NCBI RefSeq assembly: GCF_026625885.1
Contig: NZ_CP113068.1
Location: 5,270,001 to 5,334,000 of the forward strand
Origin: Roseateles sp. SL47
GTDB taxonomy: Bacteria > Pseudomonadota > Gammaproteobacteria > Burkholderiales > Burkholderiaceae_C
Length of the DNA stretch: 64,000 nucleotides
Reading direction: 5' to 3'
The position numbers were made by a program, and so were the translations under genes. Numbering within the stretch: position 1 is the stretch's first letter; each line of letters begins with the position of its first letter. The notes under the pieces are model-generated. The model had not been told where the DNA came from and made no database searches. It saw only the letters and a program-made list of their open reading frames with translations. Shown in pieces: positions 13,839-21,639 of this stretch.

Positions 13839-16122
13839 CTCGGTAGGGGAAGCCATGGCCACTTTGTGGGTGATAGGGCTTGGGTCTGAGGGCGATGCCT
13901 GTGATGCCGCGAGCGCCCCCGGTCAGCCGACACTTCTCGAACTTGCGGGCCGCCATCAGTTCGGAGAAGCGCTTGACCGAGCCCACGTACTCACCCGCGC
14001 GCTCAGCCCATTCACGCCAGTCAGCGAACAATTCGGAAACGCCTTCGCGGTGGGTCTTAGCCAGCAGGCAACGCTCTTCGATCCACTGCCCGAGCGCGTC
14101 CTCGGCCTCGAAATACTCCTCAGTCGCCGACACCACACTGGCGGGTGGCTTCAGTCCTTGGCGTTGCCAAAGGCTGCAGCCCTCGACCGCCCACGCCAGA
14201 ATGCCGTCCCGTTCCTTGAGCAGCTTTTCCGTCAGCCTGCCGTCACGCCGTTCGGGCGGGATCGTCACCGTGAACGGGATCAGGTGCAGTCGCCGCTTCA
14301 TCGCCTCATCCACGTTGCGGATCGATGGCTTGTGGTTGCCTGCGATCACCAACTTGAACTGCGGTACGTACTCGAAGAAGTCCTGGCGCATGAAACGCGC
14401 AGACACCTTGTCGCCACCGGTGATGGCCTTGACCTTGGATTCGTTCCAACGCCGACCCTGTTCGGTTTCGATGGATGACACAAAGCGTGCGCCGCGCAGG
14501 CCCGCCAGATCGGTCGGATGCCGGTCGGTGCGCGCCTCCATGAACGTGTCCATCGGCGCGTTGGCCGCGTAGTCGCCCAAGATGGTGGTCAAGACGTTGA
14601 CGAACACCGACTTGCCGTTCGCGCCGGTCCCGTACAGGAAGAACAGCGCGTGCTCGCTGGTCACGCCCGTCAGGCAGTAGCCGACCATCAGTTGCAGATA
14701 GGCAATCAGTTCAGCGTCGCCGCCTGTGACATCGGCCAGGAATGCGCGCCACGTCGGACTGTCGCCCTGCGGTGTGGCCGTGGTCACCTTGGTCATCCGG
14801 TCATCGCGCCGGTGCGGTCGCATGCGGCCCGTGCGCAGATCAACCACACCGCCTGGTGTGTTGAGCGCCCAGACGTCGGCATCCCACTCCTCGGCGGTGG
14901 ACGCGTGCTTGGGATCGGAGCGTGCGATTTTCTCGACGGACGAGATCGTGGCGGAGCTGGCCAGCTTGCCTTTGAGCCGAGGGCTGTCCGCCTTGAGTGA
15001 CGCCATCCGGCAGATACCGCGCGCCAGATGAGACACATAGAGCACCTGATCCGGATTCCAGCGGACACCGGTCCAGACCAGCCATTTGCCCCAAAGCGCG
15101 CAGTAGCGCCAGTCCTCGCCATAGCGGCGTGTGAAGGCCGAGGACAAGCCGTCCTCCGTAGCCCAGTCGACACCGGTCAGCAGATCCGGTGGTGGCGTTT
15201 CCTCGACCGAGCGCATCACCGGCATCCGCTCGCCGACGGCGAGGAAGCCTCCCACATCGAAGCCGTCCGGAATGGCGTCAGCCGCATCCCAGCCTTCCGG
15301 CTTGTCATCGGGAGGCACCAGGATGGCGACCGTGGTCGCACCCGCGTTCAGGATTGCTTGCGATGCACGGTCAGCGTAATCCCAGCCCGGCGCGTCCCGG
15401 TCAGGCCAGATCAGCACAGATTTGCCCGCCAGCGGCGACCAGTCGGTCTTGTCGACGGGAGCATTTGCGCCATGCATGGCCGTGGTTGCCACCACGCCGA
15501 TGGCGATCAGGGCCTGCGCACACTTCTCGCCCTCGACCAGCACAACGTGACCAGCGGCAGCCAGCCCCGGCTGGTTGTACAGCGGGCGCGGATCGGGCGA
15601 AGTCATCTTGCGCCGCTTGGCATCCCACGGCCGGAACTCCTTCTTGCGCCCGGGTGGATCGTAGCGGTACACGACCGCAATCAGTTTGCCGGTGGCATCG
15701 AAGTAGTCCCATTTGGCCGTGGCCGGGCCGAGATCGTCGACCGGGGCTTCCATCTTGGCTTTGCGCACCGGCACCGACCGAGCGCGACCGAGCAGATCGG
15801 CAGCCTCGTCGAGCACCCGGGGAAAGTCAGTGTGGATGTTGGCCCCGAGATAGGCCGCGATCAGCGCGAAGATATCGCCGCCGTCGCCTGTGGCGCGATC
15901 CGTCCACAAACCCGCTTTCTCGCCTTCGAGCACGACCTCGAGGCTGTCACCCGGGCTGCCGAGAATGTCGCCAATGAGGAACTTGCCCCTGCGCTTTTTC
16001 CCCGCAGGGAACATCGTGGTCAGCACCGAGTCCAGGCGTGCGATCAGGTCGGCGCGGATCTCGTCGCGCTGAGATTCTCGGTCGTGCTCCGCAGTTTGAG
16101 TGGCGTCGTTGAAGTCGATCAT
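13831..16122 (-). CDS. Phage primase-helicase, P4/D5 type
   Basis: A 763-residue replication protein. Residues about 50-120 hold an N-terminal regulatory/primase segment; about 195-275 a Toprim-like part (VVLVEGEKCAQALIAIGV, then VLIWPDRDAPGWDYADRA). Residues about 475-660 form a superfamily-3 helicase, with Walker A FLYGTGANGKSV near 490-503 and KLVIAGNHKPSIRNVDEA near 575. The C-terminal WAVEGCSLWQRQGLKPP is typical of D5-type enzymes. It would prime and unwind phage DNA at the origin. It overlaps the upstream HTH gene by four bases. Confidence 0.92.
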   Translation of the reverse strand: MIDFNDATQTAEHDRESQRDEIRADLIARLDSVLTTMFPAGKKRRGKFLIGDILGSPGDSLEVVLEGEKAGLWTDRATGDGGDIFALIAAYLGANIHTDFPRVLDEAADLLGRARSVPVRKAKMEAPVDDLGPATAKWDYFDATGKLIAVVYRYDPPGRKKEFRPWDAKRRKMTSPDPRPLYNQPGLAAAGHVVLVEGEKCAQALIAIGVVATTAMHGANAPVDKTDWSPLAGKSVLIWPDRDAPGWDYADRASQAILNAGATTVAILVPPDDKPEGWDAADAIPDGFDVGGFLAVGERMPVMRSVEETPPPDLLTGVDWATEDGLSSAFTRRYGEDWRYCALWGKWLVWTGVRWNPDQVLYVSHLARGICRMASLKADSPRLKGKLASSATISSVEKIARSDPKHASTAEEWDADVWALNTPGGVVDLRTGRMRPHRRDDRMTKVTTATPQGDSPTWRAFLADVTGGDAELIAYLQLMVGYCLTGVTSEHALFFLYGTGANGKSVFVNVLTTILGDYAANAPMDTFMEARTDRHPTDLAGLRGARFVSSIETEQGRRWNESKVKAITGGDKVSARFMRQDFFEYVPQFKLVIAGNHKPSIRNVDEAMKRRLHLIPFTVTIPPERRDGRLTEKLLKERDGILAWAVEGCSLWQRQGLKPPASVVSATEEYFEAEDALGQWIEERCLLAKTHREGVSELFADWREWAERAGEYVGSVKRFSELMAARKFEKCRLTGGARGITGIALRPKPYHPQSGHGFPYRDD

Positions 16123-16373
16123 TCGGCCCCCTCGACAGATGCGTCTGCGTCATCGGCATCACGGCCTTGGACGGCAGTGCTGCGTGTGGCCCACGCAGAG
16201 AGTTCGGACAGTCGATAGCGCACCAGACCGCCCATCAGGTAGTGCGGAATCCGGTACTTGCTGCGCATGGCATGGTCGGCAAACCAGTAGTACGGCAGGC
16301 GCAGTGCGGCAGCGGCCTGCTTGGCGTCGATCATCGGTTCGATGGCATTCGCTGGAGTGTTGTTGTCGGTCAC
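16119..16373 (-). CDS. Small helix-turn-helix protein
   Basis: An 84-residue protein starting at GTG 16373 with GGAGG eight bases upstream. DAKQAAAALRLPYYWFADHA followed by YLMGGLVRYRLSELSAWA is the AlpA/excisionase-like winged-HTH pattern. The GTGA overlap with the nuclease stop and the ATGA overlap with the primase-helicase start place it inside the replication operon, so a replication-origin or operon regulatory role is more likely than excision. Confidence 0.75.
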   Translation of the reverse strand: MTDNNTPANAIEPMIDAKQAAAALRLPYYWFADHAMRSKYRIPHYLMGGLVRYRLSELSAWATRSTAVQGRDADDADASVEGAE

Positions 16374-17107
16374 GCTTGTGTCCTCCAGCAGCGGTCTTGC
16401 CACGCGCACATCCGGCATTCGAAGTGGGTCGGGTCATTGAAGGCGCGCGGCAGAAGTTCTCCCGCCTCGGTGGCCGTGATGACCTTTACCGCCCGATCCG
16501 ACATGCGCTGGGCGAGAGCTGCGTCAAAGGGCACGGCCTCGGTGTAGATCTCCATCGTGTCGGCGTTGAGCGCCGTGAAGATCGCCGAGTGCTCGTGCAG
16601 TTCGAGATAGGCTTGGTAGATCGCCACTTGCGCGGCGTAGATGGGCTTGGAGATGGCCAGCCCTTTTTTCTCCAGATCGCTCCAGGATTTGTTGCCCAAG
16701 CATTTGCATTCCCAGAGCGCGGGATAGGCGAAGCCCTCCGGGCCACCGACGATGACGCCGTCGATGTGGCCCTGCAGGCGACCGTTGGCCACCGAGAAAC
16801 CGAACTGCTCGCCGTCGGCCTTGCGGGTGCGCAGGTCGAAGCCCGCGTCCCGCAGCCACGCGACCATGCAGTCCTCCATGACATGGCCGCGCTCGAGGAT
16901 GCGCAGCATCCGACCCGGGGTATCACGCCCGTGGTCGATGGGTGCCTTGGCGTACTCGAACTGCAGCGCGCGTTCACAGGCCACGCCGAGACGTGAGGCC
17001 CCGAGGTACTGGCGTTCTGACTGGCGGGCGCGAGCCTGCTGGAGGCCCGTGTCCACCAGGGTGGTGACCTGACCCGAGATGCTCGATGAGGAGTTGAAGT
17101 CGATCAT
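16370..17107 (-). CDS. PD-(D/E)XK nuclease with Cas4/AddB-like cysteine cluster
   Basis: A 245-residue nuclease. GHIDGVIVGG (near residue 120) and ALWECKCLGNKSW (near 135) supply the D and ExK of the PD-(D/E)XK core. One cysteine lies early (RLGVACERAL, near residue 47) and three lie at the C-terminus (ECRMCAWQDRCW), the 1+3 spacing of the iron-sulphur cluster in Cas4 and AddB. It is probably an exonuclease working with the RecA-like ATPase and the candidate ssDNA-binding protein just upstream. The start MIDFNSSSS at 17107 overlaps the DUF6511 stop (ATGA). Confidence 0.85.
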   Translation of the reverse strand: MIDFNSSSSISGQVTTLVDTGLQQARARQSERQYLGASRLGVACERALQFEYAKAPIDHGRDTPGRMLRILERGHVMEDCMVAWLRDAGFDLRTRKADGEQFGFSVANGRLQGHIDGVIVGGPEGFAYPALWECKCLGNKSWSDLEKKGLAISKPIYAAQVAIYQAYLELHEHSAIFTALNADTMEIYTEAVPFDAALAQRMSDRAVKVITATEAGELLPRAFNDPTHFECRMCAWQDRCWRTQA

Positions 17108-17604
17108 GGCTTCTTCTCCTTCGGCTCTTCCCAGGGCAGGTCGTCCTCCAGATCGGCGAACGGGTTGGCTGCACTCGGCGTCATGGGATCGGCCGTGGGC
17201 GTCATGCCACGCACCGGCGGGTACTTGCTCGTCTCGTGGTGCTCGACCATTGCCTCGGTGTAGCAAGTGACGATGGCGTCGATCACTTGCAGCGCCTCGG
17301 CTTCGGAATAGTCGCCCAGCGGTTTGGCGAAGCCGATCTCGCCCGCTGCCTCGCCGAAGGACTTGAGGCATTTCTTCATCGCGGCCAGTTCGACATCAGA
17401 TGGATCGATCATGGCGACCTCCTTGGTGTCGGTGCGGCCGTCTTTGACCCGCAGCCAGTTGCCGTACAGCGTGTGAAACGCGTTCTGGCAACGCTGCGAG
17501 CAGAACACCCAGTCGATGGGGTAGCGCCGGGGATTGCCGACACCGTGACGGTTGTCGGTGTGGCCGAATCCCCGGGCCTGTCGTTTGCAGACCCAGCATT
17601 TCAT
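17104..17604 (-). CDS. DUF6511-like protein with N-terminal zinc ribbon
   Basis: A 166-residue protein. Residues 1-45 have two Cys pairs (MKCWVCKR and WVFCSQRC), a zinc ribbon. Residues about 65-140 form a helical domain starting MIDPSDVELAAMKKCLKSFG with EAEALQVIDAIVTCYTEAM. The tail is Pro/Asp-rich. This is the DUF6511 arrangement as I recall it. A very strong Shine-Dalgarno (AAGGAGGT, 4 bases before the internal ATG at 17412) could produce a second, 102-residue protein without the zinc ribbon. Role unknown, probably linked to the adjacent nuclease. Confidence 0.75.
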   Translation of the reverse strand: MKCWVCKRQARGFGHTDNRHGVGNPRRYPIDWVFCSQRCQNAFHTLYGNWLRVKDGRTDTKEVAMIDPSDVELAAMKKCLKSFGEAAGEIGFAKPLGDYSEAEALQVIDAIVTCYTEAMVEHHETSKYPPVRGMTPTADPMTPSAANPFADLEDDLPWEEPKEKKP

Positions 17605-17614
17605 TCGCCCCCCC

Positions 17615-18247
17615 TTACTGAGCCCATGACGGTTTGCCCGTCACGGGTGCGCGTTGAGGTGTGGATGCCTGATACGCAGGGGCTGCCTGCGCTGGCGCGC
17701 CGGAGGTGCCACCGCCAGAGCTGCTCTTGGTGGGCACGCCCATCAACTTGGCGTAGTCGGGGTGATCGGGTTCGATCGCCAGCTTGACCACGTTGCGGTC
17801 TTGGCCCTTGGTGTCCTTCTCGATGTCCACGCGGGCCAGGAACTCCAGACCGTCCAGTTCGTGAAAGCCCTGGATGCGGCGGGCGGCGGCAGCCTGTGGG
17901 CTGTTGTCCTGCGGGTTGACGTTGCGGGCGCTGTTGAGCGCGGCGCGAAGGAAGCTGCGCCCCATCTGCCCCCAGGTCGGCCCCTTGGGGGAGTGCAGGC
18001 CGATGTTGCTCCACATCTTGCGTTTGGCATGATCGCCAGCGGTAACCACGAATTCGGCGGCGAGGTAGATAGAGCCCGTGTCGAAGGATTCGGTGGCGTA
18101 ACCGCCGCCCCAGCCCTGCGACGGATCGTCATAACCGCCGGGCTTGAGGGTCATGCGTACCGGGACGGCGGTGCCTTTGGGGATCAGTTCGAAGCCGGAC
18201 TGCTGTGATTCGGCGTCGTTGAAGTCATTCCAGTTGTTGGTGGTCAT
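17615..18247 (-). CDS. Phage recombination-module protein, possible ssDNA binder
   Basis: A 210-residue protein. Residues about 5-140 look like a compact beta-rich domain (SGFELIPKGTAVPVRMTLKP, YLAAEFVVTAGDHAKRKMWS, then LARVDIEKDTKG and NVVKLAIEPDHPDYAKLM), in the style of phage ssDNA-binding or DUF669-like proteins. The end is a disordered Gly/Ser/Ala/Pro tail ending in SWAQ, similar in composition to the tail of bacterial SSB but without the acidic tip. It lies between the RecA-like ATPase and the DUF6511/nuclease pair. ATG 18247 has CAGGAG upstream. Family assignment is tentative. Confidence 0.65.
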   Translation of the reverse strand: MTTNNWNDFNDAESQQSGFELIPKGTAVPVRMTLKPGGYDDPSQGWGGGYATESFDTGSIYLAAEFVVTAGDHAKRKMWSNIGLHSPKGPTWGQMGRSFLRAALNSARNVNPQDNSPQAAAARRIQGFHELDGLEFLARVDIEKDTKGQDRNVVKLAIEPDHPDYAKLMGVPTKSSSGGGTSGAPAQAAPAYQASTPQRAPVTGKPSWAQ

Positions 18248-18252
18248 GGCGA

Positions 18253-19092
18253 TTACTCCTGAGATTCGATGTGTGCGGCGGCGCTGGCGGGCGTGGTGGA
18301 TGTGCCCGCGCACTTGGCGATCAGCGCGCCGAGATGCGGCGGCTCCAGCAGGTCGAGACGACCGCTGCGGTCTTTGGCCGGGAAGCCGTAGGGATTGACG
18401 GTGTGTGTGACGAAGGCGCGGTAAGCGCTGCCGTCGTCGGCCTTGATCTCGGCCAGCGTCACGACCTCGTCGACGATGCCGGGCAGCTCCAGACTGGTCT
18501 TGCTGCCTTCGATCTGTGGCACGAACACCTTGCGGTTGAAGTCATCCAGTCGCTCATCGAGGATGGCGACGAACACCACATTCTTGCCCCGGGCGTGCTG
18601 CAGGTGGGTCAACGCGCCGATCATTTCCTGGCCGAGCAGGCCATAGGCAGCGCGCAGATCGGGCTTGCCGGAACGATCACTGACCGCGCCGGGCTGCGTC
18701 TTGCACCACGCGAAGCACTGCCGGGACAGCTGCGTGATCGAGTCGAGAAAGAAGGTCTGATAGCGGTCGAGCTGCGTCGGGTCGCCGAACTTCTCGATGA
18801 CGTGGTCGTAGTGCGCCTGCGAGAACGCGCTCTCCGGCGGCAGCGACTTGTCCGGGCCCGCGAGGAACACGAAGAAGTCGCGGCTCTCGGGCCACGATGC
18901 CGGACGGATGGTGTCGCCCGGCCAGTCGGCCACGGCGAGATCACCCGCCTCAATGTCGAGGAACAAGGTGGTGGTCGGGTCGAGGTCTTTGAGCCGGGTG
19001 GTCTTGCCGATGCCGGATTTGCCCAGCATCAGGAGCTTCACGCCCTTGCGTTCAGCAAGTCGCTGTTGGGCAGAGATGATTGGAAGTGACAT
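18253..19092 (-). CDS. RecA-like ATPase (AAA_24 / Sak4-type)
   Basis: A 279-residue ATPase with Walker A LMLGKSGIGKTTRL near residue 22-35, TTLFLDIEAGDLAV near 42-55, Walker-B-like TFFLDSITQLSRQ near 115, and VVFVAILDERLDD near 172. This is the phage AAA_24 family that includes Sak4-type single-strand annealing proteins. It probably acts with the neighbouring nuclease and ssDNA-binding candidate in phage recombination. The ATG at 19092 overlaps the antirepressor stop; GGAGG lies upstream. Confidence 0.85.
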   Translation of the reverse strand: MSLPIISAQQRLAERKGVKLLMLGKSGIGKTTRLKDLDPTTTLFLDIEAGDLAVADWPGDTIRPASWPESRDFFVFLAGPDKSLPPESAFSQAHYDHVIEKFGDPTQLDRYQTFFLDSITQLSRQCFAWCKTQPGAVSDRSGKPDLRAAYGLLGQEMIGALTHLQHARGKNVVFVAILDERLDDFNRKVFVPQIEGSKTSLELPGIVDEVVTLAEIKADDGSAYRAFVTHTVNPYGFPAKDRSGRLDLLEPPHLGALIAKCAGTSTTPASAAAHIESQE

Positions 19093-19853
19093 CACGCCAC
19101 CTCCTTCAACTGCTCGGCGACGGCGGGATTCCAGAGGATCTGATAGCCGCTGTGGCCATTGCGCGAGTACGGCATGGCCTCGGCCCACGCTTCACCGGCC
19201 TCGGTCAGCTCCCACTCGTCGCGGTCGTTGCGGAACTGAAAACCGTGCGATGCCAGCATCTGGTTCGTGGCCTTGGCCGAACGGCTCAGCAGCTTGCCGA
19301 GTTGGGTGGCATTGCGCGCGCAGATCGGCTCATTGGCCGACGGCAGCGCGCGGCGCAACACCTCGGTGGTGATGCCGGTGTTCTCCTGAATGCAGGTCAG
19401 GGTTGCCGCTGCCGCGATGCCCGGCTTCACACCCGGCACCTTCGCCACGGCCTCGCCGATCAGCAGAATCGCGGATACGCGGTCGTGGGTCGGTGCAGGT
19501 AAAGCCGCCAGGGCACCAGGAATGGCGTAGCTGCCGGTCTTGTGGATCGCGGGCAGTACCTCGCTGGTGACCCAACGCTTGAAGCGCTTGGCTGCATCCT
19601 TGGTACTGCCGAGGATCAGGGCGTAGAGGCCCGACTCGTTGACATGGTTGGCGCGCTGCGTGCGTCCGAGGTTGTCGATGACCTCCAATTTCTGGAGGTC
19701 ATCACCATCGACGTGGGATTTGATCGCCTGAGACGGATTGCTCATCTCCAAGGCATCGCAGACATCGCTGGCGTTGAACCACGGCAGGCCAGCACCATCG
19801 ACTTGGACGCGCACGGCGTGCGCTTCAAACTGGAAAGGAATGATTGCACTCAT
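19092..19853 (-). CDS. BRO-family antirepressor
   Basis: A 253-residue protein. The N-terminal BRO domain is clear: PFQFEAHAVRVQVDGAGLPW, FNASDVCDALEMSNPSQAIK, then HVNESGLYALILGSTKDAAK and FKRWVTSEVLPAIHKTGSY. The C-terminal part (about 115-253) has a long helical segment and a winged-helix-like KATNQMLASHGFQFRNDRDE. BRO antirepressors inactivate phage repressors by direct binding. Here it sits at the head of the recombination block, so it may switch early transcription on once expressed. Confidence 0.88.
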   Translation of the reverse strand: MSAIIPFQFEAHAVRVQVDGAGLPWFNASDVCDALEMSNPSQAIKSHVDGDDLQKLEVIDNLGRTQRANHVNESGLYALILGSTKDAAKRFKRWVTSEVLPAIHKTGSYAIPGALAALPAPTHDRVSAILLIGEAVAKVPGVKPGIAAAATLTCIQENTGITTEVLRRALPSANEPICARNATQLGKLLSRSAKATNQMLASHGFQFRNDRDEWELTEAGEAWAEAMPYSRNGHSGYQILWNPAVAEQLKEVA

Positions 19854-19858
19854 GGTCG

Positions 19859-20335
19859 TTACTCCGAATCAAGGGAAAGGGTGAAAGACGGCTTGCCGGA
19901 ATCCACGGTGCGGGCGGCGGCGAACTGCTGTTGCAGCGCCGGGGGCCAGTTCGTGTAGCGGGACTCGGAGACGGATAACTTGATGTCGAGGTAGCCCTCG
20001 ACCTTCTCGCCCGAAGCCACGATGCGCTCGGCGATTTCGGCCAGTTGCTGCTGGCTCCAGCTGACCTTCTTGGGTAGCTCGAACTTCAGATGCAGCGGGC
20101 CATCGCTGATGTGGGCAGTGCCAAAATCGCGGCCGGACTCACGCAGCGCGGCGCGCGCCTGCTCGCCGTAGCACTGATCCAGCGCCGCATCGAACTTGGT
20201 GCGGGCCTTCTTGAGCCAGTCGATGGCCGCGTCGAGGTTCTTGTCGATCTCGCGTTTCTGCTCAGGTGGCAGAGCGGCCAGTTGGCTGACGGACATCTCG
20301 GCGATGTCGGCGGGGAAGATGGTCAGATCGCTCAT
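19859..20335 (-). CDS. Phage protein of unknown function, early operon
   Basis: A 158-residue protein starting MSDLTIFPADIAEMSVSQLA. It is helical through residue 70 (REIDKNLDAAIDWLKKARTK), then has HLKFELPKKVSWSQQQLAEI and a C-terminal half that may form a small beta domain. Families like this accompany phage BRO or recombination genes, but I know no activity. GGAGGAAGGCC lies before the ATG. Confidence 0.65.
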   Translation of the reverse strand: MSDLTIFPADIAEMSVSQLAALPPEQKREIDKNLDAAIDWLKKARTKFDAALDQCYGEQARAALRESGRDFGTAHISDGPLHLKFELPKKVSWSQQQLAEIAERIVASGEKVEGYLDIKLSVSESRYTNWPPALQQQFAAARTVDSGKPSFTLSLDSE

Positions 20336-20346
20336 GGCCTTCCTCC

Positions 20347-20610
20347 TCACTGGTACGCACGAGTGAAGCTGGAGTAACGCGAGACGCGCCGCTCGAAGGC
20401 TTCGATTTCGTGCAGGAGGTAGGTGACGCGGCGGCCGAGCTTGCAGTAGATCGGCCCGAGCTGTTCCTGACGCCAGCGGCGCAGGGTCTTGACGGAGAGC
20501 CCCCAGCGGATGGCGAGCTCGTTTTCGTCGAGGGCGATGCAGGTGACATCGCCCGGGTTGGGTCGGATGGGATTCCGACCGATTTGGATTGCTGGTGCTT
20601 GGGTTTGCAT
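20347..20610 (-). CDS. Helix-turn-helix protein, possible early regulator or excisionase
   Basis: An 87-residue DNA-binding protein: ENELAIRWGLSVKTLRRWRQ is a MerR/excisionase-type HTH, followed by GPIYCKLGRRVTYLLHEIEA. The ATG at 20610 has AGGAGG nine bases upstream. It is the first gene of the leftward early operon, and TTTATG-type iterons lie immediately upstream (20660-20700), so it may bind there. Confidence 0.75.
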   Translation of the reverse strand: MQTQAPAIQIGRNPIRPNPGDVTCIALDENELAIRWGLSVKTLRRWRQEQLGPIYCKLGRRVTYLLHEIEAFERRVSRYSSFTRAYQ

Positions 20611-20653
20611 TTCGATGTGCCTCCTAGATGAAATGGGCACATCGAAGTCTCCG

Positions 20654-20700
20654 CACGGGTTTATGGCCCGTGTCTGGTTCGATTTATGGGCGGATTTATG
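20654..20700. repeat. TTTATG iterons and dyad upstream of the early operon
   Basis: TTTATGG occurs at 20660-20666 and 20683-20689, with TTTATG again at 20695-20700. The first copy is the loop of a CACGGG/CCCGTG hairpin (20654-20659, 20667-20672). On the minus strand these read CATAAATC-type repeats spaced 12 bases apart. They lie upstream of the HTH gene and touch the stop of the 309-residue gene, consistent with an operator. Confidence 0.5.
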
Positions 20701-21625
20701 TGTTGCGCCGTATCCGATATTTGCCGCGCTTGACCAGGGCGATAACGTCCTCGCGCTCAGCCTTGCCACCGAAGGCATCGTCGAAGGACTGATAGCCGGT
20801 GTTGGCGATCCTGTTGACCTCGGCCCAGGACACCTCAGGTGCGGCCTTCCCGTCGGCACTCCACATCTGCTTGATGATCTTGGCCCGCTCCGCCGACAAC
20901 TCGCGCGATTCGGGGAAGTGCGGCAACTTCAGTCGATTGCCTTGGAAGAACTCCACTGGCTCCGGCGCACCACTGGGTGTCACATAGCCGTGCAGCACCC
21001 TGTCGAATGCGCTCGCGTCGAAAACGTCCTGCCCGCCGTCCACGCGGACGAACTCGTCGAGCGCCCGAATCACATGGTCACGCGGCAACACGGAATGCGT
21101 TCGGCATGCCTGCAAAACCACGCCACTGCGTGGCCACACCGAGTCGGCCAGAACGGAAGATGTATCGTCGACGGGTGCACATGCCCACGCCCGCCCGACA
21201 AACACCGGAGCAAAATCATGCGTCCCAGCGACGCGCAAATCGCCCAGATGCCAAAGATGATGCGGCGTGCGACATGGGCGATTTGCCCGCCGCCGATCCT
21301 CCATGCCCATCAGTGATGCAAGATCGGCCAGCCATGGTTCGATCTGGATGCCGTACAGCGCTATTTCGCTCAGTGGCCGCACGACAGTGCGACCGTTCAG
21401 CGGGCTGCGATAGCGATAGCAACCTGCATCCGGATCAGCCTCGATTTCGACCTCACGCTCGGAGTCCAGGAACGGAGCCATCACATGCGTGAGGTGGCCC
21501 TTGTCGGTGACCCAGCCCCGTTGCATAAACTGAAGCCAGTCACGCCCGAGTGATGTGGCCAGTACCGGTGTATCCAGGCTCTGCAACCTGTCAATGGCTG
21601 CGAAGAATCGCAGATAGAGTGACAT
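20696..21625 (-). CDS. 309-residue protein of unknown function (control module)
   Basis: I do not recognise this protein. It is soluble, with no signal peptide or membrane segment. The first 50 residues are helical (YLRFFAAIDRLQSLDTPVLA), the middle has WLADLASLMGMEDRRR and HHLWHLGDLRVAGTHDFAPV, and the end has FDDAFGGKAEREDVIALVKR with a basic RIRRNT tail. The His/Trp-rich centre may be an active or binding site. It lies 14 bases after the 474-residue gene and is certainly co-transcribed. Candidates include a defence effector or a component of lysogeny control. Confidence 0.65.
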   Translation of the reverse strand: MSLYLRFFAAIDRLQSLDTPVLATSLGRDWLQFMQRGWVTDKGHLTHVMAPFLDSEREVEIEADPDAGCYRYRSPLNGRTVVRPLSEIALYGIQIEPWLADLASLMGMEDRRRANRPCRTPHHLWHLGDLRVAGTHDFAPVFVGRAWACAPVDDTSSVLADSVWPRSGVVLQACRTHSVLPRDHVIRALDEFVRVDGGQDVFDASAFDRVLHGYVTPSGAPEPVEFFQGNRLKLPHFPESRELSAERAKIIKQMWSADGKAAPEVSWAEVNRIANTGYQSFDDAFGGKAEREDVIALVKRGKYRIRRNT

Positions 21626-21639
21626 CGTCGGCTTCTCCC

